Below are positions 1 through 6,027 of a DNA stretch of 7,595 nucleotides, piece after piece; positions within the stretch are counted from its first letter, which is position 1; every line of letters starts with the position of its first letter. Position numbers and translations under genes: made by a program. The notes beneath the pieces were generated by a model. The model ran no database searches and was not told the origin of the DNA. It saw nothing but the letters and a program-made list of their open reading frames with translations. The stretch is from assembly GCA_003450915.1 (NCBI GenBank), contig DMEM01000097.1, positions 1 to 7,595 on the forward strand, in the 5' to 3' direction. The stretch comes from Alphaproteobacteria bacterium (GTDB lineage Bacteria; Pseudomonadota; Alphaproteobacteria; UBA1280; UBA12223).

Positions 1-254
1 GAGTAGTTTTGCTTTCTTAAACCTTTGGGCATATTAAACAAGTCAACAATTCTTGTTTGAAATCCAATAATATAATCAGAATTAATACTCTTTTTCATTT
101 CATTATAGAAAATCCTTTCAGTCTGTGTTAAATATAGTTTTTTTCTATAACAATCTTTTATTAGTAAATCTTGAGGAATCTCTCTGTTTTTATATAAATA
201 AAATAAAATACTCAATATAACCATTAAAATTAAAAATAATATCCACCAAACCAC
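1..254 (-). CDS. DUF2726-like membrane-anchored protein, N-terminal part (runs off window)
   Basis: An open frame enters from the left edge; 84 codons are visible and the 3' end is outside the window. Translation from the GTG at 252-254 gives one strongly hydrophobic segment (about residues 2-21, WWILFLILMVILSILFYL), a basic stretch, and then a soluble part. In the soluble part, LTQTERIFYNEM (42-53) and RIVDLFNMPKGLRKQN (68-83) match from memory the pattern of DUF2726 domains: an L-T-x-x-E-R-x-F-Y helix, then a strand with R-x-x-D-L and a P-K-G-L-x-K turn. The function of that domain is not established; it is often discussed as nuclease-like or topoisomerase-associated. GTG is chosen because GAAAGG (264-269) sits 9 bases upstream; an in-frame TTG at 261-263 directly abuts that site and is less likely. 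The gene begins 66 bases after the glyS stop, behind a terminator. The domain call is from memory and moderate. Confidence 0.65.
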   Translation of the reverse strand, partial: MVWWILFLILMVILSILFYLYKNREIPQDLLIKDCYRKKLYLTQTERIFYNEMKKSINSDYIIGFQTRIVDLFNMPKGLRKQNY

Positions 255-281
255 TTTAAACAACCTTTCTTTAATTAATAA

Positions 282-312
282 AAAGCCCCTTTAAAAAGGG
301 CTTTCTTTATTT
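282..312 (-). terminator. Rho-independent terminator of glyS
   Basis: AAAGCCC at 282-288 pairs with GGGCTTT at 298-304 around a nine-base loop. On the minus strand the stem is followed by a run rich in T (TTTTTATTAATT), as expected for termination after glyS, whose stop is at 321-323. The plus-strand reading also has a T-rich tail (301-312), so it may work in both directions. Confidence 0.8.
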
Positions 313-320
313 AATTATTA

Positions 321-1688
321 CTAGTTAATGAAATATTCCATAACAAATCTTTTTAGTTCAGAAACTGGAATGCGTTTTTGTTCCATTGTGTCTCTATCAC
401 GAACTGTAACTGTTGGAATTTCTTCTTCAATAGTTTCAAAATCAACTGTTACACAAATTGGAGTACCAACTTCATCGTGTCTTCTGTAAGCTTTACCAAT
501 GTTACCTGTGTTTTCATAAAGAATACGACCTAGACCTAGTTTTTGTAAATCTTTTTTAATTTCTTTACAAACTTCAACAATCTCTGGCTTATTCTTCTTA
601 AGAGGAATCACAGCAACTTTAATTGGAGCTAGGTGAGGTTTGAACTTCATAACAGTTCTTTCAGTACCATTTTCTAAAGTCTCAACATTATAAGCTTCAT
701 TAAATACAGCTAAGAAACCTCTTTCAACACCTGCTGAAGGTTCAATAACAAATGGAACGTACCATTCTTTAGTTTCTTGATCTTGCAGAGCCATTTTATG
801 AGTTGATTCTGTATTTTCATGCACTTTAGCTGTAATATTTAAGTTCGCCTGATCTTTAGTGTGGTTACCTAAATCATAGTCTGTTCTACTTGCAATACCT
901 TCAAGCTCATCAACACCGTGAGGGTATTCATACTCTAAGTCATATGTTTTTTTAGAGTAGTGAGCTAAATCATCAGCAGGAACATCTAAAACATGAATTT
1001 TATTTCTTGGAACACCTTGTATTTCCCAGAATTTTAATCTTTCTTCTAACCAGTACTCATGCCATTCGTCTTCTGTACCTGGTTTAACAAAGAATTCAAG
1101 CTCCATTTGTTCAAATTCACGAACTCTAAATAAGAAGTTACGTGCAGTAATTTCATTTCTAAATGTTTTACCCATTTGTGCAATACCAAACGGTGTTGTT
1201 TTAGCTGTTGTATCTACAACGTTTTTGAAGTTACCAAAAATTGCTTGAGCTGTTTCTGGTCTTAAATATGCTAGGTTTGAACCATCATCTAATGCACCAA
1301 TGCTTGTTTTAAACATTAGGTTAAATGATCTTTCTTCTGTTAAATCTGTAGATCCGCATTTATCACATTTACCATCTACAATGTGGTCTGCTCTCATACG
1401 GTTATTACACTCTTTACAGTCTTTCATTGGGTCTGTGAATGTATCTTCATGTCCTGACATTTGTAGCATTGTTCTATGAGTAACAATTGAAGAATCTAAA
1501 CCTTCAACATCATCACGCTCATAAACCATTGACTGCCACCATGCTTTTTTCAGGTTATTCTTTAATTCAACCCCTAATGGCCCGAAGTCGTACATCCCTT
1601 GTAACCCGCCGTAAAGTTCAGCCGATTGAAAGATAAAACCTCTTCTCTTACATAGAGAAACCAATTCGTCCATTGTTTTAGCAACCAT
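321..1688 (-). CDS. glyS: Glycyl-tRNA synthetase, single-chain (alpha2) type
   Basis: Class II aminoacyl-tRNA synthetase that charges tRNA-Gly with glycine, acting in the cytoplasm as a homodimer. The 455-residue protein is full length for the dimeric family. Visible landmarks are the N-terminal KRRGFIFQSAELYGG and YDFGPLG segment (15-39), SGHEDTFTDPM (78-88), a likely zinc knuckle with Cys91, Cys94, Cys108 and Cys111, the RPETAQ segment (143-148) that lines the active site, motif 2 (FRNEI 176-180 through REFEQMELEFF 190-200), GIASRTDYDLGNH (264-276), motif 3 (VIEPSAGVERGFLAVF, 314-329), and an HGTP-type anticodon-binding domain from about 350 to the end. ATG at 1686-1688 has AGGAG eight bases upstream (1697-1701). 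It is transcribed alone from the promoter at 1761-1789; the leader of about 65 bases is too short for a T-box. The two-subunit GlyQ/GlyS enzyme is clearly excluded. The symbol glyQS is also used for this type. Confidence 0.96.
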   Translation of the reverse strand: MVAKTMDELVSLCKRRGFIFQSAELYGGLQGMYDFGPLGVELKNNLKKAWWQSMVYERDDVEGLDSSIVTHRTMLQMSGHEDTFTDPMKDCKECNNRMRADHIVDGKCDKCGSTDLTEERSFNLMFKTSIGALDDGSNLAYLRPETAQAIFGNFKNVVDTTAKTTPFGIAQMGKTFRNEITARNFLFRVREFEQMELEFFVKPGTEDEWHEYWLEERLKFWEIQGVPRNKIHVLDVPADDLAHYSKKTYDLEYEYPHGVDELEGIASRTDYDLGNHTKDQANLNITAKVHENTESTHKMALQDQETKEWYVPFVIEPSAGVERGFLAVFNEAYNVETLENGTERTVMKFKPHLAPIKVAVIPLKKNKPEIVEVCKEIKKDLQKLGLGRILYENTGNIGKAYRRHDEVGTPICVTVDFETIEEEIPTVTVRDRDTMEQKRIPVSELKRFVMEYFIN

Positions 1689-1760
1689 AGTTCATTCTCC
1701 TACTTGATTGAATTAATATATTTTTATTTACTTATCCTTATTGTAAACAAACACCCTTAA

Positions 1761-1789
1761 ATCATAGCATAGGCATTATCTTTAATCAA
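1761..1789 (-). promoter_or_regulatory. Sigma70-type promoter for glyS
   Basis: Read on the minus strand: -35 TTGATT (1784-1789), a 17-base spacer, and -10 TATGAT (1761-1766). A TGC directly before the -10 gives an extended -10 element. The predicted start is near 1754, leaving a leader of about 65 bases to the ATG at 1688. Confidence 0.7.
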
Positions 1790-1829
1790 TTTTTATTTTT
1801 CTAATTATATAGTTTTTTTATATTACTTA

Positions 1830-1858
1830 TTGATTTTTTTTAATTAGGACATTAAACT
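1830..1858 (+). promoter_or_regulatory. Candidate promoter for the 205-residue orphan gene
   Basis: TTGATT at 1830-1835 and TAAACT at 1853-1858 are 17 bases apart. The -10 matches consensus at four of six positions. The predicted start is near 1865, about 30 bases before the ATG at 1894. It is divergent from the glyS promoter, about 40 bases away. Confidence 0.45.
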
Positions 1859-1893
1859 AATTTTATCTTTAAACTTTTTGACAGGTGATCGTC

Positions 1894-2511
1894 ATGATCC
1901 TAGACTTTATTAAAGCCATAGAAAATGACAACCCAGAAAAACTTGACACATACCCCCGCCACTATTTAGAAAGCAACAAACAAGAACTATTTGACTATGC
2001 TCTTGAATACGATTCAACCAAGTGTTTCATTTACCTAACTAGCTACTTTAACATGGCAAGTATTGAACCTTTAATAACTAAAGATGATCTTAACTTTTAT
2101 ATAAAGCATAAAGATTATATTATAGATGACTTTAGTGATGTAAATATTGAATCATGGATGAATGATACCTATCATGCTTTATTAAAAAATGCTACGAACT
2201 TTGCGGGGTATTATCTTGATCGTTCAACAACTTTAGAAGAAGTTATGGGCTTTATTGATTTTGATAAGCTTAACCCTAACGATGAAGCGTATTTAAATAT
2301 CTGCGATCTTGTAATCCAAAAGAATATGACCGAGTTTGGTCATAAATTATCCACAAAACTATCAGAAATAATCTTAGCTACTAAAAACTCACGTGAAGAG
2401 TTAAAATCAAAAAAAGAAAAGCAATTGGGATTAACTCTACTTCTTACAGCTGAAGAATGGCTAGTCAAACTTAATGACTTTATTGATTATAACTATGCTA
2501 AAGCAAGCTAA
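1894..2511 (+). CDS. Hypothetical cytoplasmic protein, 205 residues, family not recognised
   Basis: I do not recognise this family. The frame is open from a GTG at 1885, but ATG at 1894 is the better start: AGGTGA (1883-1888) lies five bases before it and the GTG is itself part of that ribosome site. The protein has no signal peptide or membrane segment and is acidic, rich in Asp, Glu, Lys, Leu, Tyr and Asn, and apparently mostly helical. The N-terminal part (FIKAIENDNPEKLD, then ELFDYALEYDSTKCFIYLTSYF) resembles the paired helices of ankyrin-like or TPR-like repeats, but no repeat consensus is clear enough to assign. The C-terminal part holds a lysine-rich segment (SREELKSKKEKQ) and a hydrophobic LTLLLTAEEWLVKL helix. 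It appears to be a single-gene unit with its own promoter candidate and a strong terminator at 2577-2609. Codon use looks like that of its neighbours. The gene is real on length, start signals and terminator; its function is unknown. Confidence 0.8.
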   Translation: MILDFIKAIENDNPEKLDTYPRHYLESNKQELFDYALEYDSTKCFIYLTSYFNMASIEPLITKDDLNFYIKHKDYIIDDFSDVNIESWMNDTYHALLKNATNFAGYYLDRSTTLEEVMGFIDFDKLNPNDEAYLNICDLVIQKNMTEFGHKLSTKLSEIILATKNSREELKSKKEKQLGLTLLLTAEEWLVKLNDFIDYNYAKAS

Positions 2512-2576
2512 ACTATTAAGTAATATTCAAGACTTACTAAATTATGACTTATACCATACTTTATATCACGATTTTA

Positions 2577-2609
2577 TCCCTAATTAGCAATAGTTAGGGA
2601 CTTTTTTTT
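2577..2609 (+). terminator. Rho-independent terminator after the orphan gene
   Basis: TCCCTAA (2577-2583) pairs with TTAGGGA (2594-2600) around a ten-base loop and is followed by C and eight T (2602-2609). It lies 66 bases beyond the stop of the 205-residue gene. Confidence 0.85.
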
Positions 2610-2618
2610 GATTATCCC

Positions 2619-2646
2619 TTGCATATTTTTTTCTATCTGCTATATT
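2619..2646 (+). promoter_or_regulatory. Sigma70-type promoter for the first exported paralogue
   Basis: TTGCAT (2619-2624), a 16-base spacer, and TATATT (2641-2646) preceded by TGC, giving an extended -10. The predicted start is near 2653. The following leader carries AAGGAAG (2679-2685), eight bases before ATG 2694. Confidence 0.65.
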
Positions 2647-2693
2647 GCAGTCTCACAGATTAATAAAAAATAATAATCAAGGAAGAATATTTT

Positions 2694-3086
2694 ATGAAAA
2701 AAACCTTATTATCTGTATGCATGTTGTTGGTAAGTACTGTTAGTTATGCAAACTACAAAACTTACAAAGTTGATCTTGATAAAACTTATGGGTTTAAAGA
2801 AATTGAATCTTTATTTCCTGTAGAAATCTCAAGCAATAAGAATATTGAAATTATCAGCGATTACATGGATATTAGTAAAAAATACTCAATGACCAATCAA
2901 AATAAAAAAACATTTATTGTTAACCATCCAAATAAAACGGCGAAAACCACTTTATTTGTAAAATATGATTCAGGCGAAATTACAAAACTTAGAATTAAGT
3001 TTATTTCAACTGAAGACTATAATGAGAGCAATACAAACTGTAATTTCAAGCTTACTGATAAATCATCAAGCAGCTGTAGCAACTAA
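2694..3086 (+). CDS. Small exported protein, paralogue A (130 residues)
   Basis: No known family is recognised. The N-terminus is a typical Sec signal peptide (MKKTLLSVCMLLVSTVSYA) with probable cleavage before Asn20. The mature part of about 110 residues alternates polar and hydrophobic residues as in a small beta-sandwich: YKVDLDK (24-30), IEIIS (51-55), TLFVKYDSG (86-94) and KLRIKFIS (98-105). The tail is low-complexity and has Cys116 and Cys128, which could form a disulfide; the only other cysteine is in the signal peptide. It aligns along its length with the protein at 3202-3573 with only two one-residue gaps in the core, sharing V-(D/N)-L-D-K, (I/F)-E-I-(I/V)-S and (V/I)-K-Y-x-S-G-x-x-T-K-L. 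The general strand pattern faintly recalls secretin or pilus N-terminal beta domains, but that is not an assignment. ATG is preceded by AAGGAAG at eight bases. It has its own promoter and terminator. Confidence 0.85.
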   Translation: MKKTLLSVCMLLVSTVSYANYKTYKVDLDKTYGFKEIESLFPVEISSNKNIEIISDYMDISKKYSMTNQNKKTFIVNHPNKTAKTTLFVKYDSGEITKLRIKFISTEDYNESNTNCNFKLTDKSSSSCSN

Positions 3087-3092
3087 AAAGTT

Positions 3093-3120
3093 AGCCCGCT
3101 TATTGCGGGCTTTATTTTTA
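3093..3120 (+). terminator. Rho-independent terminator after paralogue A
   Basis: AGCCCGC (3093-3099) pairs with GCGGGCT (3105-3111) around a five-base TTATT loop, followed by TTATTTTTA. It starts seven bases after the stop codon at 3084-3086. Confidence 0.9.
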
Positions 3121-3128
3121 CTCTATTC

Positions 3129-3157
3129 TTGAATCTTTCTACTTATTATCATATATT
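3129..3157 (+). promoter_or_regulatory. Sigma70-type promoter for the second exported paralogue
   Basis: TTGAAT (3129-3134), a 17-base spacer, and TATATT (3152-3157). The predicted start is near 3164, about 38 bases before ATG 3202. The strong terminator just upstream makes a separate promoter necessary. Confidence 0.65.
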
Positions 3158-3201
3158 AGGTACATATAAGCATATTAATAAATAAACAAAAAGTAAACAT
3201 A

Positions 3202-3573
3202 ATGAAAAAACTACTATTAACCTTAGGCTCTTTAATAATATCATTTAACGCATTTGCATGTATTACAGCACCATATGAAGTAAATTTAGATAAATTAAAA
3301 GGAACTAAAAGCATTAAAACATCTGGATCTATAACTTTAATTGCTAGAAAGCAAAACTTTGAAATTGTAAGTAATCCTTTTGAAATTAACAACCGCTATG
3401 CAGGGTCTAACACAGGTAGAGTTGTTTTTGATGTATATCGAACTAAGCCAACTAAGCAAAGTGGCACTGTGGTAATTAAATATAAATCAGGTCAAAAAAC
3501 AAAGCTTAAAATCACATTCTTACCTCAGAAAAAAAACAGGGGCAATTCAAAAAATAAAGGTAACTGTCGTTAA
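3202..3573 (+). CDS. Small exported protein, paralogue B (123 residues)
   Basis: Tandem paralogue of the gene at 2694-3086. The signal peptide (MKKLLLTLGSLIISFNAFA) is probably cut just before Cys20. The residues before it (A-F-A) fit signal peptidase I better than a lipobox, so a lipoprotein is less likely but not excluded. The mature domain shares with its partner YEVNLDK (25-31), FEIVSN (53-58), TVVIKYKSG (89-97) and KLKITFLP (101-108). The tail from about 109 is very basic (Lys, Arg, Asn, Gly) and ends in Asn-Cys-Arg, so the two mature cysteines, Cys20 and Cys122, sit at opposite ends and could close a disulfide. The ribosome site is weak (AAAAAGTAA, 3188-3196), unlike that of paralogue A, which suggests lower or differently controlled translation. 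It has its own promoter and a strong terminator. The function is unknown; export and paralogy are well supported. Confidence 0.85.
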   Translation: MKKLLLTLGSLIISFNAFACITAPYEVNLDKLKGTKSIKTSGSITLIARKQNFEIVSNPFEINNRYAGSNTGRVVFDVYRTKPTKQSGTVVIKYKSGQKTKLKITFLPQKKNRGNSKNKGNCR

Positions 3574-3597
3574 GCAAGCAAGACGTATTAATATAAG

Positions 3598-3632
3598 AAA
3601 AAGGAATGCTTAAAAACAAGCTTCCTTTTTTT
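3598..3632 (+). terminator. Rho-independent terminator after paralogue B
   Basis: AAAAAGGAA (3598-3606) pairs with TTCCTTTTT (3622-3630). Inside it, GCTT (3608-3611) pairs with AAGC (3618-3621) around AAAAAC, with T3607 bulged. The T run continues to 3632. The minus-strand reading also ends in T-rich sequence, so it may act in both directions. Confidence 0.85.
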
Positions 3633-3704
3633 ATAATTCAATCAATATCCCTCTATTTTACTCGGAATTACAAAACCCTTTTTCATTAGGCTTAAAGCAA
3701 TTAT

Positions 3705-3736
3705 GCAACAAAGACTCTTTTTTGTTGCTATTTTTA
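3705..3736 (+). terminator. Stem-loop, possible second terminator or end of a short RNA
   Basis: GCAACAAA (3705-3712) pairs perfectly with TTTGTTGC (3721-3728) around an eight-base loop and is followed by TATTTTTAT. The tail is moderately T-rich on the plus strand only. It lies about 70 bases beyond the strong terminator of paralogue B, so it is either a backup terminator or the 3' end of a short transcript; neither is proven. Confidence 0.35.
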
Positions 3737-3926
3737 TCACACATTAAAACATCCAGGGATTATCTGTTGTTGCGACGCACCAAATCGTAAACTTTCTATA
3801 CTGCATTGCACAAATACAACACAAAGCCTTATATATCAACAGCTTTGATTAAATTTTGTGCAGATGCACATACCTCTTATTAGCTATAAAACATCTCAAA
3901 ACATCTATTTATCTTAAATAGCTGAT

Positions 3927-3956
3927 TTGACAGCATTTATTTTTTCACATTATTAT
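3927..3956 (+). promoter_or_regulatory. Sigma70-type promoter for acs
   Basis: A perfect TTGACA (3927-3932) and TATTAT (3951-3956, one mismatch to TATAAT) are separated by 18 bases. The predicted start is near 3963, leaving a leader of about 50 bases that ends in AGGGAG (4002-4007), six bases before ATG 4014. Confidence 0.65.
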
Positions 3957-4013
3957 TAAAGATATCTTAAACAAATCAAAAATAATAAGAATTTAAATCT
4001 TAGGGAGTTAATT

Positions 4014-5978
4014 ATGATAAAAGATTTTTATCAGCAGCCTGCTGAATTCCGTTCAAACAACAATATAAACCCTGTTACATATAAAGCCTTGTACGATCAT
4101 TCGATTAATAACAATGATGAATTTTGGGCTAACATGGCTAATAAACAGGTTTCGTGGTTTAAAAAATGGGATAAAGTATCAAACTGCGATTTTACAGAAG
4201 GCAAGGTTAGATGGTTTGAAAATGCAGAGTTAAATGTTTCATATAACTGTATTGATCGTCACCTAGAAAAATATGCTGATAAAACTGCAATTATATTTGA
4301 ACCCAATGATCCAAAAGATGAATCTATGCATATTTCTTATCAACAATTACATGATGAAGTTTGCCAAGTAGCAAACACATTAAAAGCAATGGGAATTAAA
4401 AAAGGTGATAGAGTTTGCTTATACATGCCTATGACTCACCAAGCAACTTATGTAATGCTTGCTTGTGCTAGAATTGGTGCTATTCATTCTGTTGTGTTCG
4501 CTGGTTTTAGTGCTGATGCTTTAAAAACAAGAATTATAAATGCTGATGCTAAACTTGTTGTAACATGTAATGAAGGATTAAGAGGTAATAAGACGATTCC
4601 GTTAAAACAAACTGTAGATGATGCAGTTAAAGATCTAAACGATGTACAAACACTAGTATTTCAACATACAGATGCAGACGTTAATATGAAAGAAGGTAGA
4701 GACTTCTTTTACGAAGATATATCTAAAGATATGCCTACACAGTGCTTACCAGAATCAATGAAAGCAACTGATACTTTATTTATTTTATATACTTCAGGTT
4801 CTACAGGCACACCAAAAGGGCTTGAGCATAGTACCGGTGGTTATTTAGTATATGCAAGTGCAACCCATAAATTTAGTTTCGATCATCAAGAAGATGATGT
4901 CTTCTGGTGTACTGCTGATGTTGGTTGGGTTACAGGGCACTCTTATGCAGTATATGCTCCATTATGTAACGGAGGAACAACATTAATTTATGAAGGTGTT
5001 CCAAACTACCCTGATAATACTAGACTTTGGCAAGTTATTGACAAGCACAAGGTAAATGTTTTATATACAGCCCCTACTATTATCCGATCACTAAGCGCCG
5101 CAGGAGATCATTTATTAGATGACTATAAGCTAGATTCTTTAAGAATTCTAGGTAGCGTTGGAGAACCAATCAGTCCTCAGTCTTGGCAATGGTTATTTGA
5201 TAAAGTTGGTAAGGGCAGATGCCCTATTGTTGATACATGGTGGCAAACTGAGACTGGTGGTCATATGATGGCCCCACTTCCTGGCTCTGGGATGATGAAA
5301 CCAGGTGCTGCAACATCTCCTCTATTTGGTATTAAACCAGTTGTAATGACAGCTTCAGGGCAAAGACAAAAAATAGAACATGGCAAAGCAACTGAAGGAG
5401 TGTTATGTATTGAGAATTCATGGCCTGGACAAGCCAAAGGTATATGGAATGACAAAGAACGCTTCAAAAAGGCTTATTTTAGTGACTATGAAGGAATGTA
5501 CTTTACTGGTGACGGCTGTAAAGTCGATGAAGAAGGTGTTGTTTGGATTACAGGCCGAGTTGATGATGTAATTAATGTTTCAGGGCACCGTATGGGTACT
5601 GCAGAAATTGAAGCAGCTTTACTTTCACATAATGATGTTGCAGAGGTTGCTGTAATTGGCTTCCCTCACGAACTAAAAGGTGAAGGCATTTACGCATACG
5701 TAACTCTACACGATAATATCGAAGAATCAGAAGATCTAAAAAAAGAACTAATCAACCATGTGAGAAAAGAAATTGGTGCTATTGCAACGCTTGACGCTTT
5801 ACAATGGACTCATGACTTACCAAAGACTAGAAGTGGAAAGATAATGCGTAGAATCTTACGTAAAATCGCACATAACGACTATTCTAACTTAGGAGATACA
5901 TCAACACTGATTGATCCTTCAGTAGTTAATAAGCTAATTAATAGAAGAATTACTGTTGAAGCCCACAGGTCTAGATAA
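4014..5978 (+). CDS. acs: Acetyl-CoA synthetase (AMP-forming)
   Basis: Converts acetate, ATP and CoA to acetyl-CoA through an acetyl-AMP intermediate in the cytoplasm, allowing growth on or recovery of acetate. At 654 residues it is full length (the E. coli enzyme is about 652). The N-terminal Acs-type domain covers about 1-90. The large domain has the phosphate-binding YTSGSTGTPKG (259-269), GWVTGHSY (304-311), the adenylate motif TWWQTETGGH (408-417) with the tryptophan pair that shapes the small acetate pocket, and TGD (498-500). The hinge and core motif ITGRVDDVINVSGHRMGTAEIE (512-533) leads into the small C-terminal domain. The catalytic lysine, target of reversible acetylation in the family, is Lys609 in TRSGKIMRR (605-613). 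All key residues are present, so the enzyme should be active, and acetate is favoured over propionate by the Trp pair, the length and overall likeness. The start has AGGGAG at six bases. It is monocistronic and ends at a bidirectional terminator. Confidence 0.96.
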   Translation: MIKDFYQQPAEFRSNNNINPVTYKALYDHSINNNDEFWANMANKQVSWFKKWDKVSNCDFTEGKVRWFENAELNVSYNCIDRHLEKYADKTAIIFEPNDPKDESMHISYQQLHDEVCQVANTLKAMGIKKGDRVCLYMPMTHQATYVMLACARIGAIHSVVFAGFSADALKTRIINADAKLVVTCNEGLRGNKTIPLKQTVDDAVKDLNDVQTLVFQHTDADVNMKEGRDFFYEDISKDMPTQCLPESMKATDTLFILYTSGSTGTPKGLEHSTGGYLVYASATHKFSFDHQEDDVFWCTADVGWVTGHSYAVYAPLCNGGTTLIYEGVPNYPDNTRLWQVIDKHKVNVLYTAPTIIRSLSAAGDHLLDDYKLDSLRILGSVGEPISPQSWQWLFDKVGKGRCPIVDTWWQTETGGHMMAPLPGSGMMKPGAATSPLFGIKPVVMTASGQRQKIEHGKATEGVLCIENSWPGQAKGIWNDKERFKKAYFSDYEGMYFTGDGCKVDEEGVVWITGRVDDVINVSGHRMGTAEIEAALLSHNDVAEVAVIGFPHELKGEGIYAYVTLHDNIEESEDLKKELINHVRKEIGAIATLDALQWTHDLPKTRSGKIMRRILRKIAHNDYSNLGDTSTLIDPSVVNKLINRRITVEAHRSR

Positions 5979-5996
5979 CAAATTATTATAAGAAAT

Positions 5997-6027
5997 AAAA
6001 AAGAGCCTATAATAAGGCTCTTTTTTT
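5997..6027. terminator. Bidirectional terminator between convergent acs and ccdA
   Basis: AAAAAAGAGCCT (5997-6008) pairs with AGGCTCTTTTTT (6015-6026) around ATAATA. The plus reading ends in a T run (6021-6027) and serves acs; the minus reading ends in TTTTTTATTTC and serves ccdA. The last bases of the ccdA frame, including part of its stop codon at 6026-6028, fall inside the T run. Confidence 0.9.

Larger units (their letters stand above)
3633..4013. other. Gene-free stretch upstream of acs with dyads and repeats
   Basis: No convincing coding frame is present; the longest ATG-started frames I checked are 14 and 17 codons and lack ribosome sites. The stretch holds a hairpin at 3705-3728, a GC-rich dyad at 3767-3783, a TATACT at 3797-3802 with no good -35, an inverted pair TGCACAAA (3807-3814) and TTTGTGCA (3855-3862), a dyad TGTGCA-GA-TGCACA (3857-3870), a direct repeat AAAACATCT at 3888-3896 and 3898-3906, and the acs promoter at 3927-3956. 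For a single downstream gene this is a long upstream region and is best read as the acs control region. Confidence 0.6.

Noticed and set aside
1689..1760. glyS leader considered as a T-box riboswitch
   Set aside because: The leader from the predicted start is only about 65 bases, too short for a T-box, and has no terminator hairpin.
1878..1906. Consensus TTGACA with TAGACT 17 bases downstream at the start of the 205-residue gene
   Set aside because: A transcript from it would begin inside the coding region and lose the start codon; TTGACA overlaps the ribosome site and is probably chance in AT-rich DNA.
3202..3261. Paralogue B considered as a lipoprotein because Cys20 follows the signal peptide
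   Set aside because: The residues before Cys are Ala-Phe-Ala rather than a lipobox such as Leu-Ala-Gly, so ordinary signal peptidase I cleavage is more likely; not fully excluded.
3156..3392. Open frame of 78 codons on the minus strand opposite paralogue B
   Set aside because: It overlaps a gene with a clear signal peptide, paralogue and promoter; it lies antisense to it and its composition is that of a shadow frame.
3857..3870. TGTG-N6-CACA considered as a CRP site
   Set aside because: CRP sites have TGTGA-N6-TCACA, so the half-sites here are two bases too close.
3864..3917. 17-codon frame MHIPLISYKTSQNIYLS upstream of acs
   Set aside because: There is no ribosome site before it, its ATG falls in the TGCACA dyad, and it would end before the predicted acs transcript starts.
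5261..5467. Open frame of 68 codons on the minus strand inside acs
   Set aside because: It lies wholly within the conserved acs coding region and has no supporting start signals.
5380..5571. Open frame of 63 codons on the plus strand inside acs in another frame
   Set aside because: The acs frame here encodes conserved motifs (TGD, ITGRVDD), so this frame is a shadow.
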